Part shown: positions 16,992 through 27,043 of the stretch, piece by piece
How positions within the stretch are numbered: the first letter of the stretch is position 1
Layout: each line of letters begins with the position of its first letter
Notes under the pieces: generated by a model
The model's input: only the letters and a program-made list of their open reading frames with translations
Told to the model about the DNA's origin: nothing
Databases searched by the model: none
Translations under genes and position numbers: made by a program
NCBI GenBank assembly: GCA_003116975.1
Contig: BGKB01000272.1
Span: 1-57,438 of the forward strand
Length of the DNA: 57,438 bases
Origin: Aurantiochytrium sp. KH105
Taxonomy: Eukaryota; Sar; Bigyra; Thraustochytrida; Thraustochytriidae
Direction of reading: 5' to 3'

Positions 16992-19900
16992 ATGTCTACC
17001 ACTCGACGGGAGAGGGCCGGCAGCAATGCCGGCTCAAGAAACAAGTTGCCCATGGGCGTGATCGTGCTCGTCGTCGCTTCCTTCATCATTCTGGGTCACG
17101 TGCTCGCAATGAGCATTCCAGCCATGGAACTTGATCTGGGCACTATCGTCGTCTCCGAAGAGGAGATCTCACTCCACAAAGAGGAGGTCGTTCGCAACGA
17201 GAAAAAAGTTGAACTCGAAAACGCAGAGGCGCGCTTGCACAGCAACGATGCCAGTGAAGTCCGCGATGACCACGCTTCAATGAACAAACTACTGTCGGCA
17301 GAAAAGATTGAGCGGGAGAAAAAGGCAATCGAGGACGATCTTTTGCTCTTGGGACAACATAAAAAGCACGACAGCGTGCAGGAGGAAATGGACGAGAATG
17401 CTCGACGCGAGTTTGAGCAGGTCGCCGAGCGGGAACGTGCGCAGGCTGCAAAACAGGTGCCCAAGACACGCGCACCAAAGACGCCAAGCAAGTCGAGGAC
17501 AAAAAAGCAACGGCCAACTCCAGTGCCGGTAGCCTCTAACCTGCAGCAAACGAAAGATGTCGCCGTCTCTCCCGGCGCGGCGAGCTCTACCGTCTCTCCC
17601 GGCGCAGCGAGCACCGCCGTCTCTTCTGGCGCGGCGAGCAAGCCTGGACTTGTTTTCCTTTTGTCCTCGCACCAGCGCCTCGTTCTCTACGACGTAGATC
17701 GTGACGTATGGTCGGATGTTGATGGCGATCACGGCAACTACTACGGCCTCCTTCCGGGTCGCGCTTCGACCAAGGTATTGGTCTCTCGGACGATAAACGT
17801 GGGGCCGACGCCCGACGCCATCATGGAGATTGATCTCTTGGGGCCCGACGGCAGCGGCTTTGTCAGATCTACCGACGTCCACACGCGTTACATGCACGAC
17901 GCCGTCCGCACGCAAGATGGCGCGGCAGTCATTGTTGTAGACGTGTCTGGCATTGTGCACGTGCTCAAGGGGTCGGACCTCAGTCCTGTAAAAATGCTGC
18001 CAGTCTTTACTCGATCGGAACATATCAACACCATTGCACCTACCGATCACGGCACAGCGTGGGTCGTCTTGCACAATGTGGGCCCAAGCAAGGTGGTCGA
18101 GCTTGATCTTTCCTCGGGCTATCGCCTCTGTACACTTGAGCAGGTCGGCAAGCAGGCCCACGGCTTTGTTCTCGTCGACGGAGGAGCAGCCGCCATCATG
18201 CTCTCGTCCAAGGACGCAGCTCTTGTCCGTGTCGAGATTCCGTCCAGTTGCCGTGGCCAAGTCTCAATGAAAGCCACAGTGAATGTGCTGTGGCAGCATG
18301 AACAAGAAGACGGGCAAGCTAAGTTCCTCAAGGGTCTCGCGGTTGTCGACCGCGTCGCGTACTTTGGAATGAGCGACTTTAAAAGTTCGCGAGGGGAACG
18401 TGCGCGCGTAGCGACTTCACTTGTTGCAGTCAACATTGACACGGGTGAGAAGCTTTGGGAGCGAGTTGGACTCGGCACGCGCGGCATTGTCAACATTATT
18501 GGTGCACCTTTCGTATCAGTCAACAGCACGTGGCGAGAGCTCTCGCGCGAGGAGTTCTCGCGTGTTCCTGAAGCCCTTGCGAAGCGCCAGTGGAGGCAAC
18601 GCGAGGCCGAAGCGGGGCTTTCAGCCTCGGAAGGCTGGCCCATTCCCGAGAAGAAGGACTTGCCTCTCGCGCAGGATACGGCGACTTCAAAGAGCTTGTT
18701 GGGCACACGAGGAACAGAAGCGTCTTTGGCAAGCAAAATCACGAATGAGCCCTCTCAAGAAGAGCTCGAGAACACCGGGATGCGCGCCGAAAGTGGAAAC
18801 GTACAGAAGCGAATGGACCACGAAGAAGAGGAGGAGACTTGCCTTGCTCTAACGCTGAAAACCATTGCCGAGGCTAAAATTATGGGCCATGCCTACGGGC
18901 ACACGCGCACGGAAGACGCCTTTGTGGAACTTCCACTTCAATTTGACGTGCAAGCCCTTGCAGCAGAGCTTGACGTGCTTTACCAAAAGTACAACTTCAC
19001 ATACCGCGCAGACGTGAACAATTACTTTCTGCTTCTCGTCACGAATGGCGGGCGCATCGAGCAGTCGCGGATCGGCCCCTTTGAGGCGGTGCCTAATCGA
19101 CTGAGCCTCGCGCCGTACACGCGCAAGGTCTTGGACAGCTTTGGTGCTGTCGTGGGCCGATCGCGCTACATGATGCTCAAATCGGGAGAAGAGGTCAAGC
19201 GACACACCGATGACGTGGTTTTTGAAAAAAAACAACGGGGCAGACCTCGAGCCATTGATGCCGGATCGCGAAGCCCCTCATATGGGAATGGTTACTGGGG
19301 TCGTCGCTTCCGCGTTCATATTCCAGTTATTACGCACGAAAAGGTCACGTTTGGTTCGGGGAAATCGGAGATCTACATGAAACCTGGCCATGCGTATCTC
19401 TTTGACAACGGGAACTTTCATTGGGTGAAAAACGACTCGCCCATCGACCGCGTTCACCTGATCTTCGACACCGTTGGATCTAGATCCCTTTTCGAATTGA
19501 TTGAAGCCTCGACGATTCACAAGAAGTCCGGCGAAGTCGTTCCTGGCAGTGCGAAACGAATGATCTTACCTGATCCTGAACATGACGTCAAGGTAACGCC
19601 CCTTGTCGAGCAATGGGCTGACGGCAATGCCATGGAGCCCATGTCGGCAACTGCTATTGCGAGATTTGTGGACAGCGAGATTTTCTCTCGGATCTCGGAC
19701 CTTGGCGTGCGAGACAAGGTAAAGGCAGCTTTTGACGACTTCAAGGTTTCCTGGACGCAGTCGTGCACGGCTCAGACCGTGGCTGGAGGTGGCGTCCCCG
19801 AGGCATGCGAAACGATTGCACGCACACTGCTTGATCGAGTTGGAGCCGAGACGGAGTGCTTGAAGAAGGGCGTGGGCCTCGACGGCTCTTTGGGGATGCG

Positions 19901-20084
19901 TATTTTTGACGCCGTGGAGGTCATCCTTCGGCAATCCTACTTTGTCTGTGCGCCTGAACTCCTCGCTTCGGCCAATCAAGATCTTTCTCGTGCGACCAAC
20001 GCGCCGTTGCTTCCCGTTGAAGGACATCCCTTCCGACTTCCTGCGTGCATACCCGCCAATAAGAGACGGGGTGCTCGCCCCTGA
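16992..20084 (+). CDS. Membrane-anchored aspartyl/asparaginyl beta-hydroxylase-type protein with propeller-like region
   Basis: The product is 1030 residues from MSTTRR; the frame opens 14 codons earlier at another ATG. A hydrophobic segment at 21-43 is a signal anchor, implying type II topology with the body in the ER/Golgi lumen. Residues 50-170 are charged and partly coiled coil. An Ala/Ser/Pro/Gly tandem repeat (VSPGAAS/VSSGAAS) follows at 192-216. Residues 218-515 show repeated beta patterns like a propeller, including NIDTGEKLWE as in PQQ-type repeats. Residues 645-835 match the aspartyl/asparaginyl beta-hydroxylase fold: RYMMLKSGEEVKRHTD (H738, D740), the strand RFRVHIPV, PGHAYLFDNGNFHWVKN, and DRVHLIFD with H822 as the probable second iron histidine. 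The expected chemistry is Fe(II)/2-oxoglutarate hydroxylation of protein side chains. The C-terminal 190 residues are of unknown role. Confidence 0.85.
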   Translation: MSTTRRERAGSNAGSRNKLPMGVIVLVVASFIILGHVLAMSIPAMELDLGTIVVSEEEISLHKEEVVRNEKKVELENAEARLHSNDASEVRDDHASMNKLLSAEKIEREKKAIEDDLLLLGQHKKHDSVQEEMDENARREFEQVAERERAQAAKQVPKTRAPKTPSKSRTKKQRPTPVPVASNLQQTKDVAVSPGAASSTVSPGAASTAVSSGAASKPGLVFLLSSHQRLVLYDVDRDVWSDVDGDHGNYYGLLPGRASTKVLVSRTINVGPTPDAIMEIDLLGPDGSGFVRSTDVHTRYMHDAVRTQDGAAVIVVDVSGIVHVLKGSDLSPVKMLPVFTRSEHINTIAPTDHGTAWVVLHNVGPSKVVELDLSSGYRLCTLEQVGKQAHGFVLVDGGAAAIMLSSKDAALVRVEIPSSCRGQVSMKATVNVLWQHEQEDGQAKFLKGLAVVDRVAYFGMSDFKSSRGERARVATSLVAVNIDTGEKLWERVGLGTRGIVNIIGAPFVSVNSTWRELSREEFSRVPEALAKRQWRQREAEAGLSASEGWPIPEKKDLPLAQDTATSKSLLGTRGTEASLASKITNEPSQEELENTGMRAESGNVQKRMDHEEEEETCLALTLKTIAEAKIMGHAYGHTRTEDAFVELPLQFDVQALAAELDVLYQKYNFTYRADVNNYFLLLVTNGGRIEQSRIGPFEAVPNRLSLAPYTRKVLDSFGAVVGRSRYMMLKSGEEVKRHTDDVVFEKKQRGRPRAIDAGSRSPSYGNGYWGRRFRVHIPVITHEKVTFGSGKSEIYMKPGHAYLFDNGNFHWVKNDSPIDRVHLIFDTVGSRSLFELIEASTIHKKSGEVVPGSAKRMILPDPEHDVKVTPLVEQWADGNAMEPMSATAIARFVDSEIFSRISDLGVRDKVKAAFDDFKVSWTQSCTAQTVAGGGVPEACETIARTLLDRVGAETECLKKGVGLDGSLGMRIFDAVEVILRQSYFVCAPELLASANQDLSRATNAPLLPVEGHPFRLPACIPANKRRGARP

Positions 20085-20555
20085 CTTTCATTACTAAATA
20101 CTGCCAGAATTAGGCCTAGTGTTGTTTTTTGACGCAAAGATTCTTATAGACGCGATCGCGCAATAATTTCCTGCTCCCTCGTCTTGCTCCCAACTGCATC
20201 CATCACCTTTCAGCATGTGCGCGTGGAGGCAAGTCACGGTCACGGTTCCCTGCGCCTATTGGACCTTTTTCACGCCATTATAGCCCACTTACTCTTGCGC
20301 TTTTGCGACGACTGGACTCGGGGAAGCACCGCTTCTTTCTGCACAGCAGAACCAGCAACACACGGCGCGCGCAGACGCAGACGCAGACGCAGACGCTGAC
20401 GCTGACGCTGACGCTGGTGGACCTGCGCTAGACCAGGTTCATCGCGGAGCGCAGGCGCTGGCAGGCAGCGGAGCTGCACGAACTAGCTTCAGCAACAGGC
20501 GTCGAGAAGTAAAAGCCAACCGGGTGCCTCGCGTTCAAGGACCACAAGCTCAAGC
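20085..20555. other. Spacer with hexanucleotide repeat
   Basis: This lies between two + genes. A hexanucleotide tandem repeat is at 20371-20416. A possible upstream leader of WDR55 follows. No other feature is evident. Confidence 0.5.
20371..20416. repeat. Hexanucleotide tandem repeat GCAGAC/GCTGAC
   Basis: About four GCAGAC units are followed by about three GCTGAC units, 140-185 bp before the WDR55 start codon. Confidence 0.85.
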
Positions 20556-21914
20556 ATGGCGTCGACGCCAAAGAACTTGCGGTGCGGCGCAGACGTGCTC
20601 GGCCTGGCGGTACATCCAAGCGAAGATGTGATCGCGACAGGTCTTGTGAGCGGTGCCGTCGAGTTTTGGCGGTACGCAGACGAAGGCGAGGCATCGAGTG
20701 GCGAAGACGAGCGCCGAAAACATGTGGTGGCAAATGCCCACGCAGACTCCTGCCGCGTTGCCACCTTCACTCGCGAGAATATGAACGATTCCGAGAGCTC
20801 CAAGGCAACACAGTCTAGACTTCTTACAGGTGCTGCATCGAAAGACATCAAGGCTTGGGATGTTACAACTGCCAAGGCGACGTGGACGGCGAATGACGCG
20901 CATGGTGCCGCGCTAAACACGATTGCAAGTCTGGCGCACGACGACCTCTTTGTGAGTGGTGACGAGGACGGCGAGCTGAAGATTTGGGATTTGCGTCAAG
21001 CTAGCGATAAGGCAGTTCTGGCCACGACGCGTGATAATGAGGACTACATTGCCGATTTGGCAGTCGACAACCGTCGCAAGACCCTTGTGGTTGCCAGCGG
21101 GGATAGCACCCTTGGCATCTATGACCTGAAAATGAGCATGCGCAAGTTCAAGGAAAAGGGCCGTTCTGTACCTCAAGATGACGACCTGCTGTCGGTGGAA
21201 ATTATTCGAGGAGGCAAAACCATCGTCGCTGGCTCGCAGGATGGCATTTTGCGCTTTTGGTCCTGGGGTACCTGGGGCGACATTACGGATCGCTTTCCGG
21301 GCCATCCCGAGTCGATTGAGAACATTCTCAGTGTCGATGAATCCACCATTATCACAGGGTCGAGCGACGGTATTATGCGTGTACTCACCGTTCTCCCGAA
21401 TAAGCTGATTGGCGTTCTTGGCGATCACCAAGGTTTTCCGATTGAAAGGCTTGCGTGGACACATGATCGGCGAGCAATCGTGAGCGCCTCTCATGACTCG
21501 CTTATTCGTTTTTGGGACGCTTCTGTTTTCAATGACAGCGATTCGGAGGAAGACTCTGATGATGAAGAGGATTCTGATAAGGAAGAAGAGGGAGTATCGG
21601 AGGCTGCAGCAAAAGCGACGGCTGAAAGCGACGATGACAAGGACGAGGATGATGATGATGACGATGACGATGATGACGACGACGACGACGATGAGGATGA
21701 CGACGACGACGACGATGAGGGTGACGACGACGAGGATAAGGATGGCGGCAAGCAAAAGAGGAAAGCCCCGAAACAACCAACGTCAAAAGTGAGTTCAGAA
21801 AAACTCGCCCCGGGCCGATTTCAGAAAGTTGAAGCTTCGACCGCCAAAAGCATCATTCCGGCCACTAAACGAGCACGACAAGAGGAAGCTGCCTCGTTCT
21901 ACGATGACATGTGA
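20556..21914 (+). CDS. WDR55: WD40 ribosome-biogenesis protein WDR55/Jip5
   Basis: The 452-residue product is a WD40 propeller from residue 10 to about 330. The repeat signatures are those of WDR55/Jip5: FVSGDEDGELKIWDLRQ, DYIADLAVDNRRKTLVVASG, GDITDRFPGHPESIENIL, GIMRVLTVLPNKLIGVLGDH and ASHDSLIRFWD. In yeast and animals this protein is nucleolar and takes part in pre-rRNA processing and 60S subunit assembly. After the propeller comes an acidic tail (about 333-395) with long Asp/Glu runs and then a Lys-rich segment, as in other members of the family. The ATG at 20556 is the first in frame and the length is close to that of fungal Jip5. The acidic tract is encoded by GAC/GAT repeats that create a long hydrophobic antisense ORF, which is not real. 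Confidence 0.93.
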   Translation: MASTPKNLRCGADVLGLAVHPSEDVIATGLVSGAVEFWRYADEGEASSGEDERRKHVVANAHADSCRVATFTRENMNDSESSKATQSRLLTGAASKDIKAWDVTTAKATWTANDAHGAALNTIASLAHDDLFVSGDEDGELKIWDLRQASDKAVLATTRDNEDYIADLAVDNRRKTLVVASGDSTLGIYDLKMSMRKFKEKGRSVPQDDDLLSVEIIRGGKTIVAGSQDGILRFWSWGTWGDITDRFPGHPESIENILSVDESTIITGSSDGIMRVLTVLPNKLIGVLGDHQGFPIERLAWTHDRRAIVSASHDSLIRFWDASVFNDSDSEEDSDDEEDSDKEEEGVSEAAAKATAESDDDKDEDDDDDDDDDDDDDDDEDDDDDDDEGDDDEDKDGGKQKRKAPKQPTSKVSSEKLAPGRFQKVEASTAKSIIPATKRARQEEAASFYDDM

Positions 21915-22041
21915 ATATACATAAATAAGGTTGCCTCTCCAAGAAAAAGCATAATATAAGGAATGAATGTCCCGGGACGATGCGAGACGGAACAGAGTAG
22001 CAAAAGCCTCTTGATGTTGTCTTGACAAGGCAATCGCGCAA

Positions 22042-23208
22042 CTACCAAAAGATGTCTGGCAGCATTGGTCGCACGAGCTCACGCATGTACTCCTCAACAA
22101 ATCTAAGCTGAGCGCTCCAAGGCGCAAGGTCAGCGTCTCGACTTAGTAAAGCGAGGGAGTTATTGAATTCATCGGAATCCATCGAATGTCCCTCGTCGCC
22201 GTGAACCAAAGGGAAAACGCGCCAATGGTGGAAATTCGCGTCCACCCAGACAGGGTCGAGTTCTGTAAGGTTGGCGGCACGAAGTCGAAGGTTTACGTCG
22301 CCCATATCAACAAGGTGCGCGCTTGTACTTGCAAGGCAAGCAAGATTCGCAGGCAAATCGTGGTCGTGCGCCGGCGGAGCGTCCCTATAGCACGATACGA
22401 AAGGAAATTCGACTTGAAGTGTGTGTACAAGTGCGCGAAAAAATGCTGCATGAGGCCCTCGATACACAGCAACGAGATTAACCATGTAGACGCCATGCAG
22501 CGGATCAAGCCAATCATTCTTAACGCGTCGAAAGACTTCACGACAAAGCATGTTCATAGGGTTCCATCCCATGTAGAGATCCTGTGCGACAAGAGCGTAA
22601 CGGCCTTGAAAGGATTGAGCAGGCTGCGGCAATACATTTGGAGGCTCTAGCATTTGGTCGCAGGCGTCCCGCCTCTCTGTTTGCGCTGGTTGCATAATGA
22701 ACTCATGGGCATCCGCGAGGTAAATTTTGCCTGCATGATAGTCCATGTGCTCAACGGCGAGCCGGGCAACAGACGTACTGTTTTCGACAGCATCAATGCG
22801 GCCAAATGCTCCTCGTAAATGCGCGATTGAAGGCACGGTTCCTGCGCCGAGACCTAGTTGCAGCATTGACGTTTGCGAACGATCTCCAGCTTGACGTTCG
22901 GCGATTCGCACGGCCATGGCTCCCATCATGACAAAGGCAGAAAACGGCGAAGATGCAGCGCCCTTGCCGATGAAATTGGCGCCCAGAATGCTATCCCCGT
23001 AGCGCAAGAGGCGAATATCGAGAAACCTGTCGTCGACCACGGCGGCGCTCGCGCGTCCCCCGTCGGCATGCTCAATTCTTTCGCGCAGCACATATCGTGA
23101 CGCCTCGTGTTCGTTGGCCAAGACGCTTCTCAAGCTTGCGAGACTGGCGCAGGCGAGCACAAGGGCGCGCAGAAGCGCGAGTATTTGCCGTGGTGGTGGT
23201 CTCGGCAT
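22042..23208 (-). CDS. Secreted or ER spermidine-synthase-like methyltransferase domain protein
   Basis: The product is 388 residues from the ATG at 23206-23208; the extra five upstream codons contain only a TTG. Residues 1-31 look like a cleavable signal peptide (basic, then Leu/Ala-rich, ending near SVLA). Residues 110-260 fit the class I SAM-dependent fold as in spermidine synthases: MLQLGLGAGTVPS at 115-127 is motif I and IDAVENS at 138-144 supplies the acidic residue that binds the cofactor. YLADAHEF and YALVAQDLYMG follow as the later strands. The polyamine-site acidic residues are not obvious, so it is likely a methyltransferase-like relative (METTL13/SpeE-like) rather than a true spermidine synthase. 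The predicted signal peptide is odd for this family and suggests luminal or extracellular action. It converges tail-to-tail with WDR55 with only 127 bp between. Confidence 0.8.
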   Translation of the reverse strand: MPRPPPRQILALLRALVLACASLASLRSVLANEHEASRYVLRERIEHADGGRASAAVVDDRFLDIRLLRYGDSILGANFIGKGAASSPFSAFVMMGAMAVRIAERQAGDRSQTSMLQLGLGAGTVPSIAHLRGAFGRIDAVENSTSVARLAVEHMDYHAGKIYLADAHEFIMQPAQTERRDACDQMLEPPNVLPQPAQSFQGRYALVAQDLYMGWNPMNMLCREVFRRVKNDWLDPLHGVYMVNLVAVYRGPHAAFFRALVHTLQVEFPFVSCYRDAPPAHDHDLPANLACLASTSAHLVDMGDVNLRLRAANLTELDPVWVDANFHHWRVFPLVHGDEGHSMDSDEFNNSLALLSRDADLAPWSAQLRFVEEYMRELVRPMLPDIFW

Positions 23209-23395
23209 AGTCGCACCGGCCAAGAGAGGCTAATTTTATGAAAATCGGAAAATCGTCGTTGACCAAAGAAAAGCGAAGAAGCAAGGAAGGGAGCGAAGGA
23301 AGAGGGAAAAAAATTTGTCATCATGTTTTGCAGAAAAGGGAAGAAAGAAAAAGAAGAGCAGCAGCCAGTTCCACGCGGCCCAGACCTAGATTAGA

Positions 23396-25945
23396 TTACC
23401 TTGGCGTCTCTTCGGAGAAGTGCGGGAGCTGCTGCGATGTGTAGCAGACGTCGCAAATGCGTGTGGGAAAAAGTATTCCGTGCTGAGGAAGTGGTGCGCG
23501 GTGCTTGGAGCAACGACCACAAACCAAGAGACCACACGCGCGGCAGTGCTTGGCAGCCCGAACCTCGACAGCCTCGGAGTCACCAGTATGGTGCCAGCCG
23601 ACGAAGAAGCGGCACACGGAACACTTTACAAAGAGACCCTTGGAGAGATGATCCTCAATAGATTGCCAGGGCGGAGGCGAGAGCGCGTCGCCAAGGGCCC
23701 GTGCAGCGCGCACATTGCGAAAGGCCTCTGGAAGTCGTGCATTTCGGTGGTCCGAAATGAGCGACTGCGACGCGCCAAGCCGACGCAGACCCTTGAAGCG
23801 ATAATCAACGACAGCCATGAGCTCGGCGCCGCGCCAAGTGTAGGCGTGCAAGACGATGCCCGCAACCGCCATCCTGTCTGAGATATCGAGGGTCTTGCTC
23901 AGATCCTCATGTTCACCATCGTCAGCAGCAGCATTGGCATCATCGTCGTCCTCACTCGCGTTCTCTTCACCATCCTCTCCCGTCAGATCGTAATCAACTC
24001 CGCCGTTTGCGGGCTCCTTTCCACTAAGCACACTTTTGATGTACTCGGCGCTCGAGCGAGATCCTGGCTTGCCCACGGAAAATCGCTTCATGACGCGGGA
24101 GGCAAGTCCAAAGACGGAGCCACTTTCTTCGTCGGCGCCATCCGCTCCAGCATCATGTGCAGCGCGTGCGTCGGCGCCAACGTAATTGCCTCGCTGCTGC
24201 GGCGCCCATAACGAAAAGGCGCGGGACGTGTAGGCGCCCCGATCTTCCTTGAGAAGAGGGCCCCAACGAGGCTTGAGGCGCTTAATATCTGCAGCAAAGA
24301 GTCGGGCGTTGAAGAGGCTGAGACGTGAGACGACGTCGTCGCGAAAGACAAAGTTGAGCACCGTGACCCGATCACCAAGACGCGTTACAGGCTCTGCATC
24401 TGGAGCAGCGTACTTGGCATGAAACCGGCCCTTGCAAGCCTCGGCAAGAGCCTCGTCAACACAGGCAGGAGACCCAAAGCCGTATACATCAATGTTGATG
24501 GTCGGGTCCTCGTCGGCGATAAGAAGGGCGAGAAGGGTGGCGACACCAGCGCCGAGGGAATGACCTGTGAATGTGATTTTGTAGCCAGCCTTGTGAAGAC
24601 GGGCCAAGGCAAGGCCCATGCCCGCACCAGATTCGTCAGAAAGGTCGACGTCGCGATGCGCAGGCTTGCGCGGCTCGCGCATGCTGCCTTCAAGGTTGCC
24701 CTTGAGCATCCAGCGTGCAGCACGCAACATGCCGGCGTGAACGCGGTACGTCTGGTCGGATTGGAAGCGAAACTTGGCCTCTTCGTAATCGAAAGTGAAA
24801 TCTGTGATAAAGTCATCGGCTTGCTGCGTGCCTCGGATGCTAAGCACGGCCTCTTTTGCGATGTCGGAGGCCATGAGAGCAAATGCCGGCCTGAACTTTT
24901 CGCTGCGCACCCGGGTTGACACAAGCTTGTAATCACTATCCCGCTGGGGGTAGTTGCGAAGGACCCATTGAATTTCGGCCGGGGTGCTGCGGTAGGAGAG
25001 TTGGCTGAATCCATAATAGTAGGCAGCCTCATCCAAGAGTCCCAGGTCGCCAGATTCTTCGAGCACACCGGGCTGGCCGTGTGTGTGGCTTTGTAACTCG
25101 AGATCTGGCGCGAGAAGGCGCTCGCGTTTATGTTCCCAGAGCATGTAGTAGCATCCAGCTGTAATTTCGAGGCGAGAAAGACCGAACTCTTTTGCTACCT
25201 GGCCCACGTTGGTTGCGAGCATAACGACCATGGCCTGGATGTCCTCCCGGAAGATAATGGCCGAAAGGCCAGTGCGGTGCAGCGCGTAGACGCTTCGCGC
25301 GAGACGCCCGTAGGCGCCACCGACGCCGACAACACCGGAAGCTTGCAAGAGAGTGCTTCCTGCGCGGGAGAGCTTGTCGGCGACGCCATCGGGACGCGCT
25401 TCGTCCTCGGGATAGGGTTCGTGCTGGCCCTGAAGAAAAGCGTCGACCCGTTCGAGGTTCTCCACGCGAAGAGCCTCGTCGCTGGAATAGGTCTTGAACA
25501 TGGCAAACTCTTGAAATTCGGTCCAGGCATTGGCCTTGGCTTTCTTTCGGGGATTGGGGTCCTGAGCAGCGCGGTAGCGAAGAACGCCTTTGTAGAGCGT
25601 GTTTGGGTCGAGGCCTTCAATCACGATTTCGTGTTGCGTGGTGACTTCCGAATAGCGCCAGGAGCTCAAGGTGCGTCCGTCTCGATGATATTTGATCTGG
25701 TACTCGTTGACTGTGCCATTTGTCTTGGTGTCGCCGAGTGCTTCGTCGCGCGAGGTGCCGCACATGACGCATTCAAGAGCTGGCCCGTCATTCTCGAGAG
25801 TGCAGGCTCCGCAATTCCATGATTTTGCAGCCGCCGCAGCGGGACCGGCCATGACGCGGGTCCAGCGGACCTGAACGCTCCTCGGACCGAGGGTCTCGAC
25901 GTCGAAGACCACCATGGCGTCCTCGTTGCTGTCCTTACGGACCAT
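23396..25945 (-). CDS. Class-3 lipase with RanBP2-type zinc finger, FN3 and FYVE finger
   Basis: The product is 849 residues from MVRKDS; the open frame continues 63 codons upstream with a Ser/Arg-rich leader. Residues 12-30 and 78-127 together read as one fibronectin type III domain. Between them sits a RanBP2-type zinc finger with W43, C45, C48, C59 and C62. Residues 300-620 are the class-3 lipase: GHSLGAG at 461-467 (S463 nucleophile) and FRDDVVSRLS near 534-543 with a candidate catalytic aspartate. The candidate catalytic histidine (GIVLHAYTW) lies after a long acidic insertion. The C-terminal 70 residues form a FYVE finger (CSVC, HCRACG, CGRC, CDVC), which binds phosphatidylinositol 3-phosphate on endosomes. 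The likely role is acylglycerol or phospholipid hydrolysis on PI3P membranes, with possible ubiquitin or protein binding by the zinc finger. Confidence 0.9.
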   Translation of the reverse strand: MVRKDSNEDAMVVFDVETLGPRSVQVRWTRVMAGPAAAAAKSWNCGACTLENDGPALECVMCGTSRDEALGDTKTNGTVNEYQIKYHRDGRTLSSWRYSEVTTQHEIVIEGLDPNTLYKGVLRYRAAQDPNPRKKAKANAWTEFQEFAMFKTYSSDEALRVENLERVDAFLQGQHEPYPEDEARPDGVADKLSRAGSTLLQASGVVGVGGAYGRLARSVYALHRTGLSAIIFREDIQAMVVMLATNVGQVAKEFGLSRLEITAGCYYMLWEHKRERLLAPDLELQSHTHGQPGVLEESGDLGLLDEAAYYYGFSQLSYRSTPAEIQWVLRNYPQRDSDYKLVSTRVRSEKFRPAFALMASDIAKEAVLSIRGTQQADDFITDFTFDYEEAKFRFQSDQTYRVHAGMLRAARWMLKGNLEGSMREPRKPAHRDVDLSDESGAGMGLALARLHKAGYKITFTGHSLGAGVATLLALLIADEDPTINIDVYGFGSPACVDEALAEACKGRFHAKYAAPDAEPVTRLGDRVTVLNFVFRDDVVSRLSLFNARLFAADIKRLKPRWGPLLKEDRGAYTSRAFSLWAPQQRGNYVGADARAAHDAGADGADEESGSVFGLASRVMKRFSVGKPGSRSSAEYIKSVLSGKEPANGGVDYDLTGEDGEENASEDDDDANAAADDGEHEDLSKTLDISDRMAVAGIVLHAYTWRGAELMAVVDYRFKGLRRLGASQSLISDHRNARLPEAFRNVRAARALGDALSPPPWQSIEDHLSKGLFVKCSVCRFFVGWHHTGDSEAVEVRAAKHCRACGLLVCGRCSKHRAPLPQHGILFPTRICDVCYTSQQLPHFSEETPR

Positions 25946-26829
25946 CTTTCGCTGTGCCGGGCTCTCTTTACTCGCGAGAACCGTGCTCCGCTCCGGGTGT
26001 ATGCTTTGCGATGCGCGAGGGGAGGTGCGCGAGGGCGGAGAGCGCCGCGTTTGTTCACCCTCTCGGTCGCGCCTCGGGCTCGCGCGCTGCTGCGAGACCG
26101 CGTTTGGGTACCTCCAGGGCCTCACGAGCCTCACCTTGCCTCGACCAGTTTCGGGTTTGGTGAGTTAGGTCGAAAGAGGGTACGTAGTATACTAGTAGTA
26201 AGAATGTGTGTGCGCTGGGAAGGTGTAAGTATGATGTGCTGGCTCTGTTCTTGCGCGATGGCGATGGCGGCAGCGGCCGCCGAGGACGATGATACAAGTA
26301 TTCCCTGGATAAGATGAAGATGAAAAGAGGTGGGAAGTGAGATGTTGCTTGGGTATAACGAGCAAGATTGACTCGTCCGTTTTGCAGGAAGAAGCGGAAG
26401 AAGTAGTTGAAGAAGTAGTATAGTCGTCAGGAAGAAACGAAGTTGACGCATGTTTTGCTCGACCCAAGAACAAGAGACACAAGTTGAGAACAAGAAAAAA
26501 ACATTGTCAAAGGTTGTGCATACTTGATGATCATTCTTCAGTTGACAGAGAATCAGTTTCGTGGGATGAGAAGAGAGATAGATGGACGGTGCCAAGACAG
26601 ACATTATTGTTCCGAGGAGGAGCGCATTTCCGAAGCAGGAGGACTGGTCGATCAGCGGCGGTAGCTCGTAGCGTAGCAGTGCGTGCACGAAGTAGGTGGG
26701 TGGGCGACTTGGGGTCAGTCAAAAAAGGTCGCCCGGTCATTCAGTCAGTGAGTCAGTCAGTCGGTCAATCAGTGTGTCAAAAAGTCAGGAAAGGCACGCC
26801 ATCTAAAGAAAAAAGGGGCCTGCGTCCCG
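25946..26829. other. Spacer upstream of lipase and downstream of KH gene
   Basis: This holds the lipase 5' leader and the 3' flank of the KH gene. A run of AGTC-type tetranucleotides lies at about 26738-26785. The minus-strand ORF across 26131-26688 is Leu/Ser/Thr-rich and looks accidental. Confidence 0.45.
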
Positions 26830-26982
26830 TCAGTACATGTGGCTGGACGCGTGCATGTGCTGTGCGCTTGGCGCGTGATGAAAATGTTGCTGGTGATGCT
26901 GTTGATGCTGCGGAACATGATGATGTCCTTGCATGTAAGAGGCATGTTGCTGCTGTTGCTGCTGGTGCATGTGGTATTGTTC

Positions 26983-27043
<61 letters not shown>

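Noticed and set aside
20913..21776. Long minus-strand ORF with Val/Ile-rich membrane-like segment opposite WDR55
   Set aside because: It is the antisense shadow of GAC/GAT repeats that encode the acidic tail; WDR55 on the + strand has clear orthologue motifs.
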